A DNA stretch of 7,423 nt from M55B167 sp964406095 (GTDB lineage: Bacteria; Verrucomicrobiota; Kiritimatiellia; RFP12; UBA1067): NCBI GenBank assembly GCA_964406095.1, contig CAYOQJ010000091.1, forward strand, positions 1 to 7,423, given 5' to 3'. A program made the position numbers and the translations under genes. Shown one piece after another: positions 1 through 6,188 of this stretch; position 1 is the stretch's first letter; the number at the start of each line of letters is the position of its first letter. Below the pieces are notes generated by a model, which saw only the letters and a program-made list of their open reading frames with translations, did not search any database and had not been told where the DNA came from.

Positions 1-30
1 CCCCTTGCGGTTTGAAATTCAGAAACTTTT

Positions 31-1074
31 TTACTCTGATTTACGAAAGGCCTGGGCCAGCAGAGCCAGCAGAATCAATGCGCAGAAATGGCTAAACCAG
101 GATAGATCATTATGCGAGCCGTGTATTCCAACCGCTATGTCCGAATGATAGACAACACGGTTGAGCAGATAACCGCTGCAGAGCGCAACCAACGAGAGTG
201 TCACAAGATAAACAAACGTTACCTTCCTGCCCACAATTTTCGCGATAGTAACTATCGCAGCGGCATTCGTAGCGGGGCCGACTATCAGAAAAACCAACCC
301 CGCCCCCGGCGAAATACCTCCCGCAACCAGTGAAAGCACCAAGGGCACCGAAGCACTGGAACAGACGTATACACTCAATCCGACAACAAGCATCACCAGC
401 ATCGACATAAATTCGTTGCCGATAAACTTGTCGGCAAAGTAGTTCTGCGGCAAAAAAGCGGCCAGTAAACCTGATATAAGCAGGCCCATGCATATTGAAC
501 GCCCCATATCGGAAGGCAGCGTCACAAAACCGTAACGCACCGCTTCATTCAGTGCCGTCCGTCCGAATCTTTCACTGCTCCGTTCCGGATTGCCGCTTTC
601 ATCATCACAGGCGCAATTCGTTTCGTTCTCGACGCTTTTTTCATCATAGCCACTCTCCGCTTTTTCCGCTTCCGCAGGTAGCAGCTGCACACAGCTACCG
701 CAGACCACACCGCTGACAAAAGCGGCCGCGCAACGAATTAGCGTGAAGAGCGGCCCCAGCATCGACCAAGTCACAAAGATGCTACTCACCCCGATCTGTG
801 GTGTCGAGGTGAGAAAGGCGATTGTACTGCCGCGCCCGGCACCGTACTGTCGCAACGAAGCCGCCACCGGCAGCACACTGCACGAGCAGAGCGGCAGCGG
901 TACACCCAGAATCGAAGCTTTGCATATCTGCGCAAAGTTCGACCTTCCCAGGTGCTTATACACCATCTGCGGAGTGACAAGCAAAGTTAGCACACTGGCC
1001 ACCGCAAACCCGATGAGCAGTGAAGGTGCCATCAGTGCAGTCAGCACCCAGGTGCTCTTGAGTATCTCAAACAT
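31..1074 (-). CDS. ArsP/DUF318-class permease, SO_0444-like metal (Cu/Zn) efflux transporter
   Basis: Polytopic inner-membrane permease of about 347 residues. Numbering from a GTG at 1101, it carries the family signature GVPLPLCSCSVLP (66-78) with the Cys-Ser-Cys pair, then STPQIG (99-104), and in the second half CSSASVPLV (247-255) and GPATN (275-279). Two hydrophobic blocks (about 12-140 and 200-350) flank a charged, probably cytoplasmic loop (141-185) holding a Cys-Ala-Cys (163-165). The C-terminal segment has four His (319, 327, 330, 338). Family knowledge places such proteins in the ArsP_1/DUF318 group; those with a PLCSCxVLP motif are described as Cu/Zn efflux transporters. The substrate here is inferred. 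Start is uncertain: a GGAGG (1092-1088) lies 4 bases before GTG 1083 and 13 before ATG 1074. GTG 1101 would place this site inside the gene. I chose the ATG because it leaves the usual short lead before membrane segment 1. It may follow the YcaO gene in one transcript or use its own promoter. Confidence 0.85.
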   Translation of the reverse strand: MFEILKSTWVLTALMAPSLLIGFAVASVLTLLVTPQMVYKHLGRSNFAQICKASILGVPLPLCSCSVLPVAASLRQYGAGRGSTIAFLTSTPQIGVSSIFVTWSMLGPLFTLIRCAAAFVSGVVCGSCVQLLPAEAEKAESGYDEKSVENETNCACDDESGNPERSSERFGRTALNEAVRYGFVTLPSDMGRSICMGLLISGLLAAFLPQNYFADKFIGNEFMSMLVMLVVGLSVYVCSSASVPLVLSLVAGGISPGAGLVFLIVGPATNAAAIVTIAKIVGRKVTFVYLVTLSLVALCSGYLLNRVVYHSDIAVGIHGSHNDLSWFSHFCALILLALLAQAFRKSE

Positions 1075-1120
1075 TTTGTCCACAAAACCTCCGGTAACCA
1101 CTTCTCACCGCCTATCTCAC

Positions 1121-1151
1121 ATTATGTCATAACTTATAAACAGGCAAGCAA
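1121..1151 (-). promoter_or_regulatory. Weak candidate promoter with operator-like palindrome upstream of the permease
   Basis: On the minus strand a CATAAT (1126-1121, five of six matches to the -10 consensus) is preceded by TTGCTT (1151-1146, 19-base spacer) or TTGCCT (1147-1142, 15-base spacer); both spacings are poor. The -10 overlaps a perfect palindrome, TTATG-T-CATAA (1122-1132), which would suit a repressor or metal-responsive regulator. This is a pattern call only. The permease could instead be read from the YcaO transcript. Nothing else clear is seen in the 1102-1232 gap apart from the doubtful 30-codon ORF and a 5-bp hairpin (1170-1182) without a T run. Confidence 0.25.
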
Positions 1152-1219
1152 TCGATTTTTTTGACCCGTCTCTGCAACAGAGTGTGCCATGACACAACAG
1201 GATTACATGTAAAGGGCAT
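1127..1219 (-). CDS. Doubtful 30-residue ORF just downstream of ycaO
   Basis: An ATG at 1219 opens 30 codons ending in TGA at 1127, starting 13 bases after the YcaO stop on the same strand. The peptide begins MPFTCNPVVSW and ends CLPVYKL. It has Cys at 5 and 24 plus Thr and Ser residues, and a basic middle (QRRVKK). No Shine-Dalgarno sequence precedes it (only AAAAG), its stop overlaps the palindrome of the permease promoter candidate, and no family is recognisable. It is listed because short Cys/Ser/Thr peptides next to YcaO enzymes are sometimes their modification substrates. Chance is the simpler explanation for an ORF this short. Confidence 0.15.
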   Translation of the reverse strand: MPFTCNPVVSWHTLLQRRVKKIDCLPVYKL

Positions 1220-1232
1220 CTTTTGACAAATT

Positions 1233-2522
1233 TCATCTGAAACTTTTATTGGATGCACCTCCAGCGGAGCACTCACCCTCAACCGCACCATAGGATTGCA
1301 GCACATCCCTGCGGTTATATTGACGAAAAAGAATCTGACTGTTAGCGGGATAGTAAGGCAGTACATCCGAATAGGCGGGGATAACCGCCTCAACCACCGG
1401 AAAACCGATTTCAGGATCGGTAAAATCAACAATGTAGCAATCTAGACTCAACAACCTGAATATCTCTTTGGCCCGCTCGATATCCTGCAGGCAGTCATCA
1501 AAAGTTTCACCTGGATCAAACGGCACCAGCGGACCTAGCCGCAGAAAATCAGCGGTGACCTGCGGGACAAAACCGAACATAAAAGCGGACAGATAGTTGT
1601 CGCCATCATCAGGGATGCACTTCAAAGCGCGCAGATCATACTTCAATACACGTTCCTGATCGGCCTTGCTGCCGTCGATAAACTCATCGGCCATGCGTCC
1701 CTGGGCATACTCCGTGAATACACGCAACAGCGCATCCTCCAGGTTGAATCCCGCACCGACCTTGAAAAAATGGTGAAACTGATATTCGACGGGAATATTG
1801 GGATCGAAGAAATAGGCGCCGATGCAGGGCAGGACGCCACCGAAGCTCAAGTCCTTGATTGTGATCTCGATCCCTTTGCCGCGCACAAACTCGATTTGCT
1901 CGCGGATTATTGGATGGCGCACACTATCGATATCGATCGTCGGCAGCACCAGCCTCTGCTTCAAAGCCGTTATGTGTGCGCGGCGCTCGAAAACCTCGTT
2001 AAGCGCATGCACAACAGCCTCTTCAATGCGATTGCCAGCCGCCATACCGCTCGGGCCACTGATGCGGCGCACGAACTCAATGGGAATCTTGACCATTTTC
2101 CCATCCATGATTGAAACCCCGTCCACCCAGTACATGGCCACATCGCTGCGTTTGACCCGGTCAATCGTCTCACTCGGAACAGCCACATGTTTAAGCATAC
2201 GCTCGATACCGACTGCGCCGGCAATGTTATCCTGATGACCCAGTGTATAGCCGGGCAACTCGCAATGCTCTCGCGATGCCACCCACTCGGCGCATTCGGC
2301 CAGAGCACCGGCCCGCGCCTGAAGTGCGGAAATCCCCTTGCCCATTGAACGAAACTCCAACTCATCGATATAAAGAGCCGACCAGTAGAGCCGCTTTGAA
2401 ACCTGTGTTTCAAACAGGCGGTAGTCATAATGTGCCCCGATCTCGGTCTCCAGCCGACGCACCGTCTCAGCAATCGGCACGCAGCGTCCGAACTCCACTT
2501 TTCTGCAACTTTTGAATTTCAT
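1233..2522 (-). CDS. YcaO-family ATP-dependent backbone-amide-activating protein (stand-alone)
   Basis: A 429-residue cytoplasmic protein with the YcaO fold signatures in order. SMGKG (59-63) is followed by a helix with E76 and E79. RIEEAVVHALNEVFERRA (165-182) carries N175, E176, E179 and R180, the usual Mg-ATP ligands. NLEDALLRVFTEYAQGR (260-276) carries E271, Q274 and R276. Family knowledge: YcaO proteins phosphorylate backbone amides with ATP, giving azolines, thioamides or amidines in peptides; E. coli YcaO is linked to ribosomal protein S12 methylthiolation. The C-terminus (411-429) is a Gly/Ala/Ser-rich tail with one Cys and lacks the PxPxP ending common in azoline-forming members, so azoline chemistry is not indicated. 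No TfuA, E1/ocin-like partner or dehydrogenase lies in the window. ATG 2522 is preceded by CGGAGAG at good spacing. The gene starts 12 bases after the exported protein's stop, so the two form an operon. Reaction and substrate are unknown. Confidence 0.88.
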   Translation of the reverse strand: MKFKSCRKVEFGRCVPIAETVRRLETEIGAHYDYRLFETQVSKRLYWSALYIDELEFRSMGKGISALQARAGALAECAEWVASREHCELPGYTLGHQDNIAGAVGIERMLKHVAVPSETIDRVKRSDVAMYWVDGVSIMDGKMVKIPIEFVRRISGPSGMAAGNRIEEAVVHALNEVFERRAHITALKQRLVLPTIDIDSVRHPIIREQIEFVRGKGIEITIKDLSFGGVLPCIGAYFFDPNIPVEYQFHHFFKVGAGFNLEDALLRVFTEYAQGRMADEFIDGSKADQERVLKYDLRALKCIPDDGDNYLSAFMFGFVPQVTADFLRLGPLVPFDPGETFDDCLQDIERAKEIFRLLSLDCYIVDFTDPEIGFPVVEAVIPAYSDVLPYYPANSQILFRQYNRRDVLQSYGAVEGECSAGGASNKSFR

Positions 2523-2534
2523 TCAACTCTCCGA

Positions 2535-3323
2535 TCACCGCGGTTTGGGAAGCACGCACCAGTGACTGCCATCGGTGACAACAATGATATAGCTTCCGAT
2601 ATAGGCCAGACTTATCCTGTGGGTCAGATCCCCAGCTTTACGCACAGTTGCGGTTCCTGTGCTGCTTCTAAACTCAATCGCATCCTGGATATTCGGCACC
2701 ATTCTGAGAGGACGCAAATTGATCCTGTCAGCATAAGGCATTTCGAGAGCCGCGTTAAGATCGGAAAACGGCCCCATTGCGGTAGACTCCAGTGTGTAAC
2801 GCTGCGTATTCATCCCTTTGATTGAACTGCCCCGTTGATAATTCCAGGCATTACCCCACAGATCCTGCGCGGGAGGCTCCGCCTTTAATTTCAAAGTTTG
2901 CAGCTCCTCGAGTTTGGCGGGAAATTCGATATTCTGAAGATAGTACCTTTTAAGAGCACTTGTCACCCGTTCGCGCTCCATGCGCGTCAGCCAGGTGCGT
3001 GCCATTTTATCACCCGCCGAAGGCAGCACCGATGCCCTCCGGTCAATCAGCATGGCGGTAAAAACGTCGCGGGCGGCAGTGTTGTCGCCTTGTTTCAGAT
3101 GACACCACCCCTCAATCCCGCTACTCACAACAATCAGGGGATCAGCGGGAGATTTATTTTTAAACTCGCGGCAAAGCTCCAGCATCTGCACTGCGTTGAA
3201 ACCGCTGTTGGTGCCAGCGCACCACAACTCCCATAGACCGCGTTCATCGGGACGACCCGACTGTGCCCTCATGGATAAAGCACTCATCAGGCATATCACG
3301 CCAATGGCATATCTAATAATCAT
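2535..3323 (-). CDS. Exported protein with TPR-like and type II secretion GspG-like segments
   Basis: 262 residues from ATG 3323, chosen over an in-frame upstream start at 3368 because AGGGGA lies just before it and the product then begins with a signal peptide: MIIR, a hydrophobic stretch to about residue 18, and a likely cut after SMRA (17-20). Residues about 61-95 resemble one TPR helix pair (EGWCHLKQGDNTAARDVF). Residues 112-190 resemble the mature part of GspG pseudopilins: RYYLQNIEFPAKLEELQTL (126-144), then DLWGNAWNY (154-162), then RYTLESTAMGPFSDL (175-189), matching the order Tyr/Pro-Ala/leading Leu, D-x-W-G-N, and S-x-G-P-x-x-D. The true pseudopilin prepilin peptidase site is absent, so this is a periplasmic or surface protein with a borrowed fold rather than a pilin. 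The C-terminal part (210-262) is beta-rich and unassigned. It is the first gene of a pair with ycaO, with a 12-base gap. Specific role unknown. Confidence 0.8.
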   Translation of the reverse strand: MIIRYAIGVICLMSALSMRAQSGRPDERGLWELWCAGTNSGFNAVQMLELCREFKNKSPADPLIVVSSGIEGWCHLKQGDNTAARDVFTAMLIDRRASVLPSAGDKMARTWLTRMERERVTSALKRYYLQNIEFPAKLEELQTLKLKAEPPAQDLWGNAWNYQRGSSIKGMNTQRYTLESTAMGPFSDLNAALEMPYADRINLRPLRMVPNIQDAIEFRSSTGTATVRKAGDLTHRISLAYIGSYIIVVTDGSHWCVLPKPR

Positions 3324-3359
3324 AACTTTTCCCCTGCTGAATTCAGTCAGTATTCGTAA

Positions 3360-3377
3360 CCTTAACAAACGTTAGGG
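3360..3377. repeat. Hairpin-forming inverted repeat in the leader of the exported protein/ycaO operon
   Basis: CCTTAAC (3360-3366) and GTTAGGG (3371-3377) flank AAAC. On the plus strand they form seven pairs with one T-G wobble; on the minus strand one pair becomes a C-A mismatch. The element lies immediately downstream of the -10 box and spans the predicted transcription start near 3371, a position typical of operators. No T run follows, so it is not a terminator. The regulator is unknown. Confidence 0.35.
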
Positions 3378-3406
3378 AGTATAGAGTTTACGGCGGAATT
3401 TGTCAC
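3378..3406 (-). promoter_or_regulatory. Sigma70-type promoter of the exported protein/ycaO operon
   Basis: On the minus strand GTGACA (3406-3401, five of six matches to TTGACA) and TATACT (3383-3378, five of six to TATAAT) are separated by exactly 17 bases. The start would fall near 3371, leaving a leader of about 48 bases before ATG 3323. It is the best promoter match in the window and the only good one upstream of this gene pair. Confidence 0.65.
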
Positions 3407-3549
3407 TCACTACTTGAAAGAGCTGTTTTCAGCGGACGCATCTGCGCATTGGTTCAAAAAAACGGATTATCGGCTCAATGCAGTTGCCATCTTCAAAGAT
3501 CACGCATCTCAATTAAGTTTCAATACAGCAAAAAAATACGCTTTTGCGC
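3407..3549. other. Intergenic stretch between the operon promoter and the tRNA promoter
   Basis: No ORF with a ribosome site or family resemblance is seen. It is relatively AT-rich. A 6-bp inverted repeat, GCAAAA (3528-3533) and TTTTGC (3542-3547) around an 8-base loop, lies just upstream of the tRNA promoter. No gene ends here, so it is unlikely to be a functional terminator. Confidence 0.5.
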
Positions 3550-3578
3550 TTAAGATATCGCATCCAATCCCCTAATAT
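3550..3578 (+). promoter_or_regulatory. Candidate promoter of tRNA-Ser
   Basis: TTAAGA (3550-3555) and TAATAT (3573-3578), each matching the sigma70 consensus at four of six positions, are spaced by 17 bases. Transcription would start near 3585, about 30 bases before the mature tRNA. This fits a tRNA precursor with a short 5' leader. Confidence 0.4.
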
Positions 3579-3615
3579 ACCACTCAATCAGCGCGAAACA
3601 GCCTGAATGTTATCC

Positions 3616-3708
3616 GAAGAGGTGGCCGAGTGGTTTAAGGCAGTGGTTTGCTAAACCGCCGTACTGCTTATCGCGGTACCGAGGGTTCGCATCCCTTCTC
3701 CTCCGCCA
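3616..3708 (+). tRNA. tRNA-Ser (anticodon GCU)
   Basis: A class II tRNA with encoded CCA (3706-3708) and discriminator G (3705), as expected for serine. The D stem is GCC/GGC (3625-3627, 3639-3641). The anticodon stem GTGGT/ACCGC encloses TTGCTAA, giving anticodon GCT for AGC/AGU codons. The long variable arm GTACTGC/GCGGTAC (7 bp, loop TTATC) is characteristic of tRNA-Ser. The T stem is GAGGG/CCCTT. Oddities: the acceptor arm GAAGAGG (3616-3622) with CTCCTCC (3698-3704) has two A-C mismatches (pairs 2-71 and 5-68) and a G-U, and the T loop reads TTCGCAT, with C where A58 is normally invariant. It is probably functional but may be a diverged copy. Confidence 0.93.
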
Positions 3709-3780
3709 TTTGAAGAGTGAAGTTAAGAACAACACGTTGCGCTCTTTTCACATTTCGGGAGGGCTGAGAACCCGAGCAGA

Positions 3781-5913
3781 CTAGAAATTAAATTCTGCGG
3801 CGAGGATAAAGTTCCGACCCGGCTCGCTGATCCCGGAACCATGAACCCGATAGTTCGCATCACCGATGTTCTCGCAGGCTACCGTCAAGTTGAGTTGATC
3901 GCTCAACTGATAGCCGCCGCGCACACTGAAGACCGCGTAGCCGGGTGTGCCTCCCGGGGGAATGCGCGTGGTGTCGCGCTTATCACCAGATGAAAGTTTA
4001 TCGGCCTTGTCGGCCATGACCGCGAAGGTTTCGATCCAGCAACGGTCGGTCGCATCCCAGCACAATCCCATGCTGCCCGTCAGCGGCATCAGACGAGAGA
4101 ACGGCTCGCTTTTCTTTTCAGGATCGGATGTGGGATAAGATTCGAGCGATCCATACATCCAGGTCAGCCCACCCCAGAGGGTCCAGTCATCGAAGAACTC
4201 ATAGGCGCCAGCAAATTCCAGACCATGAATATAACCGTCGCCGGCGTTTTTCTTGGTCACCTCCAAATTGCCGTCAACCACTCTGCCGGTTGGGGTTCGC
4301 ACGATCATCCTCTGCACATCGGTATAAAAGTATGCCGCCGTAAGGGAGAGTCGCTGGGCTTCCACTTTAACACCTGTTTCGTACGAGATGTACTCTTCTG
4401 GATCAAGCCCTGTAGTCGGTGTTTCGATCTCGTCGCTACGGGCGGTATCTAGGCGGGTCATATCAGAGAAATTCGGAGCGCGGAAGCCCTGTGAAACACC
4501 GGCAAAAAGGCTTACTCCCCGCTCCGGGAGAACATGATAGACTACACGTACACTGCCGGCTACATTATGCCATTGCTCGGACATGGAGCTCTCAGCTCCG
4601 GTTTCAGGATCCTCATACTTGTCAGCATCGGCATTGATAAAGGTATAGCGTCCTCCGAGAATCAGGTCTAGCTGTTCGTGCAGTTTTATCGTATTCTGAA
4701 CATAGGCACCCAGGTTGTCATAGATTGCATCATCCGCAACAGGCCCCTGAATGCCGCGACTCTTCAATCCGCCGTGCTTGTTTAACTTGTGATTGAATGA
4801 ATCCACATAATCGCGGTACCATTCCACCCCGTAAATCCATTCACCGAAATCACTCTCACTGAGTAATTGCACGGAGGACCCGACTGTATTGACATCGACT
4901 CCCTGATAATCGCTGCTGTTGTCTTTTTTGATTCTGTGCTGTGTTTCGCTCTGAAGGTGGTGCGAAAGGGTGATATCGAGTGCATCGACGAAGCCGTCGA
5001 TATTCTCCTGCTCAAATTTCACATAGCTCAGTGAACGACTCTGGTCAAGCACGCGGCGTTTTTCGCTGCCGGATTTAGTACCGTGAAACTCCTCGGCATA
5101 GATTGTCTTATGTACGCGCCAAGCGTCATCCTGATTAACACTCTGATGCGCCAGAATAAAGCGGGTATCTTCGTTAAAGCGATACTCCGCTTTCACATCG
5201 AAATCCAGCTCATCGTAGCCGCTATTCTCGACATGTCCGCCGCCGGTCTTCAGATCGCCGAAATTTTTGAAGGTAACTCCGGCCTGAATACCGAAATCGC
5301 CATCAATCACCGATTGACCCTCACCTCTGAAGATGTGGGAGTTCTCGGCCGTGCTGTAGCGGTAGTAAAAACGCCCGCCGTACGGATTTTCGGAGTGCTG
5401 ATCGAAGGGCGAGGCTGTCAGGGCATTGACCGTACCACCGATCGCATCGCTGCCGTACAGCACCGAACCAGGCCCTTTGACCAGCTCGAACTCATCAATC
5501 GCAAAGGGATCGACCGTACCCCAATACTGATTCGGTCCATCACGAAAAATAGAGTTGTTCAGGCGAATGCCGTCCACCAGAAATAACGTTCTGAATCCGG
5601 TAAAACCCCTGATATAGGGCGAACCCTGAGCATGTCCGGTTTTCTGAATCATCACACCGGGAACTTCTCTCAAAATTTCGGGAGTGGTTCGCGACATTTT
5701 GTGCCCGGTGATATCCTCACTTGAAAAAGAAGCGGTTGAAAAAGGTAGTGCCGTCGAATCCTTTTCAGTCCTTAATGCGGTCACCAGCACATCCGGCAGC
5801 CATACTTCAGCCGTACCCTGGACATTTGTTTGAGCACCTACACCGCTTATTGTCACAACAATCCCTGCCAGCAACACTGTTTTGAAAAAATAATTCCTGT
5901 TTTGAATATACAT
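3781..5913 (-). CDS. TonB-dependent outer-membrane receptor
   Basis: A 710-residue receptor with the full architecture. A signal peptide (MYIQNRNYFFK plus hydrophobic stretch) is probably cut after GVGA (24-27). A TonB-box-like DVLVTA sits at 41-46. The plug (about 50-165) contains REVPGVMIQK (82-91), SPYIRGFTGFRTLFLVDGI (98-116), RLNNSIFRDGPNQYW (117-131) and KGPGSVLYGSDAIGGTVN (146-163). A 22-strand barrel follows, ending in NLTVACENIGDANYR (675-689), PGRN (698-701) and a terminal Phe as required for BAM insertion. Family knowledge: these import scarce ligands such as siderophores, heme, cobalamin or glycans, powered by TonB-ExbBD. FRAP (477-480) resembles the box of heme receptors, and H94 lies in the plug, but no His lies between FRAP and the DPEEY stretch (504-508) that replaces NPDL, so heme is not assigned. 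C618 and C625 could form a disulfide. The start at 5913 has a close AGGTG. The gene is monocistronic and divergent from the toroid protein. Confidence 0.93.
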   Translation of the reverse strand: MYIQNRNYFFKTVLLAGIVVTISGVGAQTNVQGTAEVWLPDVLVTALRTEKDSTALPFSTASFSSEDITGHKMSRTTPEILREVPGVMIQKTGHAQGSPYIRGFTGFRTLFLVDGIRLNNSIFRDGPNQYWGTVDPFAIDEFELVKGPGSVLYGSDAIGGTVNALTASPFDQHSENPYGGRFYYRYSTAENSHIFRGEGQSVIDGDFGIQAGVTFKNFGDLKTGGGHVENSGYDELDFDVKAEYRFNEDTRFILAHQSVNQDDAWRVHKTIYAEEFHGTKSGSEKRRVLDQSRSLSYVKFEQENIDGFVDALDITLSHHLQSETQHRIKKDNSSDYQGVDVNTVGSSVQLLSESDFGEWIYGVEWYRDYVDSFNHKLNKHGGLKSRGIQGPVADDAIYDNLGAYVQNTIKLHEQLDLILGGRYTFINADADKYEDPETGAESSMSEQWHNVAGSVRVVYHVLPERGVSLFAGVSQGFRAPNFSDMTRLDTARSDEIETPTTGLDPEEYISYETGVKVEAQRLSLTAAYFYTDVQRMIVRTPTGRVVDGNLEVTKKNAGDGYIHGLEFAGAYEFFDDWTLWGGLTWMYGSLESYPTSDPEKKSEPFSRLMPLTGSMGLCWDATDRCWIETFAVMADKADKLSSGDKRDTTRIPPGGTPGYAVFSVRGGYQLSDQLNLTVACENIGDANYRVHGSGISEPGRNFILAAEFNF

Positions 5914-6188
5914 ACACCTGGTGCTTTCTGTTAAATCAGTCGATAGAGCGGTTGAAAAAAATTATCACCGCCAATGTAGGCCGCCCCTGCAAACCATCAG
6001 CTTTAATCACGTACTGTCAATGCGTTTCAACGTTACAGCTGGCCAGGGAGTTCAATACTTTTTTATTTTTTAAATTGCGTAGCATATTTACCTTGTTTTT
6101 TGAACCATCGGATATCCCGCAGCGTTAAACCGTGATAGAACCTGCCAACACACATTTGCTATGTTTCTAAAAAGGAAGGGCTTTCCCA
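5914..6188. other. Divergent intergenic region between receptor and toroid-protein genes
   Basis: This 275-base region must hold both divergent promoters, but none stands out. For the receptor, a perfect TTGACA lies on the minus strand (6020-6015) without a good -10 at 16-19 bases; an alternative TTGAAA just upstream faces ATTAAA at 17 bases (three of six). For the plus-strand gene, TTGAAC (6100-6105) faces GTTAAA at 18 bases, also weak. The stretch 6056-6075 is very T-rich. A small palindrome CGTT-TC-AACG lies near 6024-6033. No cobalamin-riboswitch boxes, no convincing Fur-like box and no small ORF with a ribosome site were seen. Confidence 0.5.
6174..6186 (+). promoter_or_regulatory. Ribosome binding site inside a small hairpin
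   Basis: GGAAGG (6174-6179) sits 9 bases before ATG 6189 and decides that start. The same bases can pair as GGAAG/TTTCC (6174-6178 with 6182-6186, loop GGC, one G-U pair), which would partly hide the site. The stem is short, and its regulatory relevance is a guess. Confidence 0.55.

Noticed and set aside
1170..1182. CTCTG/CAGAG hairpin after ycaO as a terminator
   Set aside because: The strand that carries ycaO has an A run, not a T run, after the stem.
3324..3368. Upstream in-frame start of the exported protein at 3368
   Set aside because: It adds 15 charged residues before the signal peptide, has no ribosome site, and lies near the predicted transcription start; ATG 3323 with AGGGGA is better.
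3709..3751. GAAGAG...CTCTTTT pairing after the tRNA as its terminator
   Set aside because: A loop of over 20 bases and a 5-6 bp stem make a poor intrinsic terminator.
3755..3775. Hairpin after the receptor stop as a terminator (TCGGG/CCCGA, or the inner GGGTT/AGCCC on the minus strand)
   Set aside because: Stems are only 5 bp and no T run follows on the minus strand, so intrinsic termination is not supported.
3616..3780. tRNA-Ser 3' end used as an integration (attachment) site
   Set aside because: No repeat of the tRNA 3' end, integrase or phage gene is present in the window.
5083..5586. Long plus-strand ORF antisense to the receptor, and other overlapping open frames opposite the main genes
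   Set aside because: They lie entirely within well-supported genes in other frames, lack ribosome sites, and show no family resemblance.
6015..6020. Perfect TTGACA on the minus strand as the receptor's -35
   Set aside because: No hexamer resembling TATAAT lies 16-19 bases downstream, so it is reported only as a weak possibility in the intergenic entry.
5936..6100. Riboswitch upstream of the receptor (cobalamin type considered)
   Set aside because: The leader on the receptor strand shows none of the conserved cobalamin-box strings, so there is no support beyond the common association of receptors with that switch.
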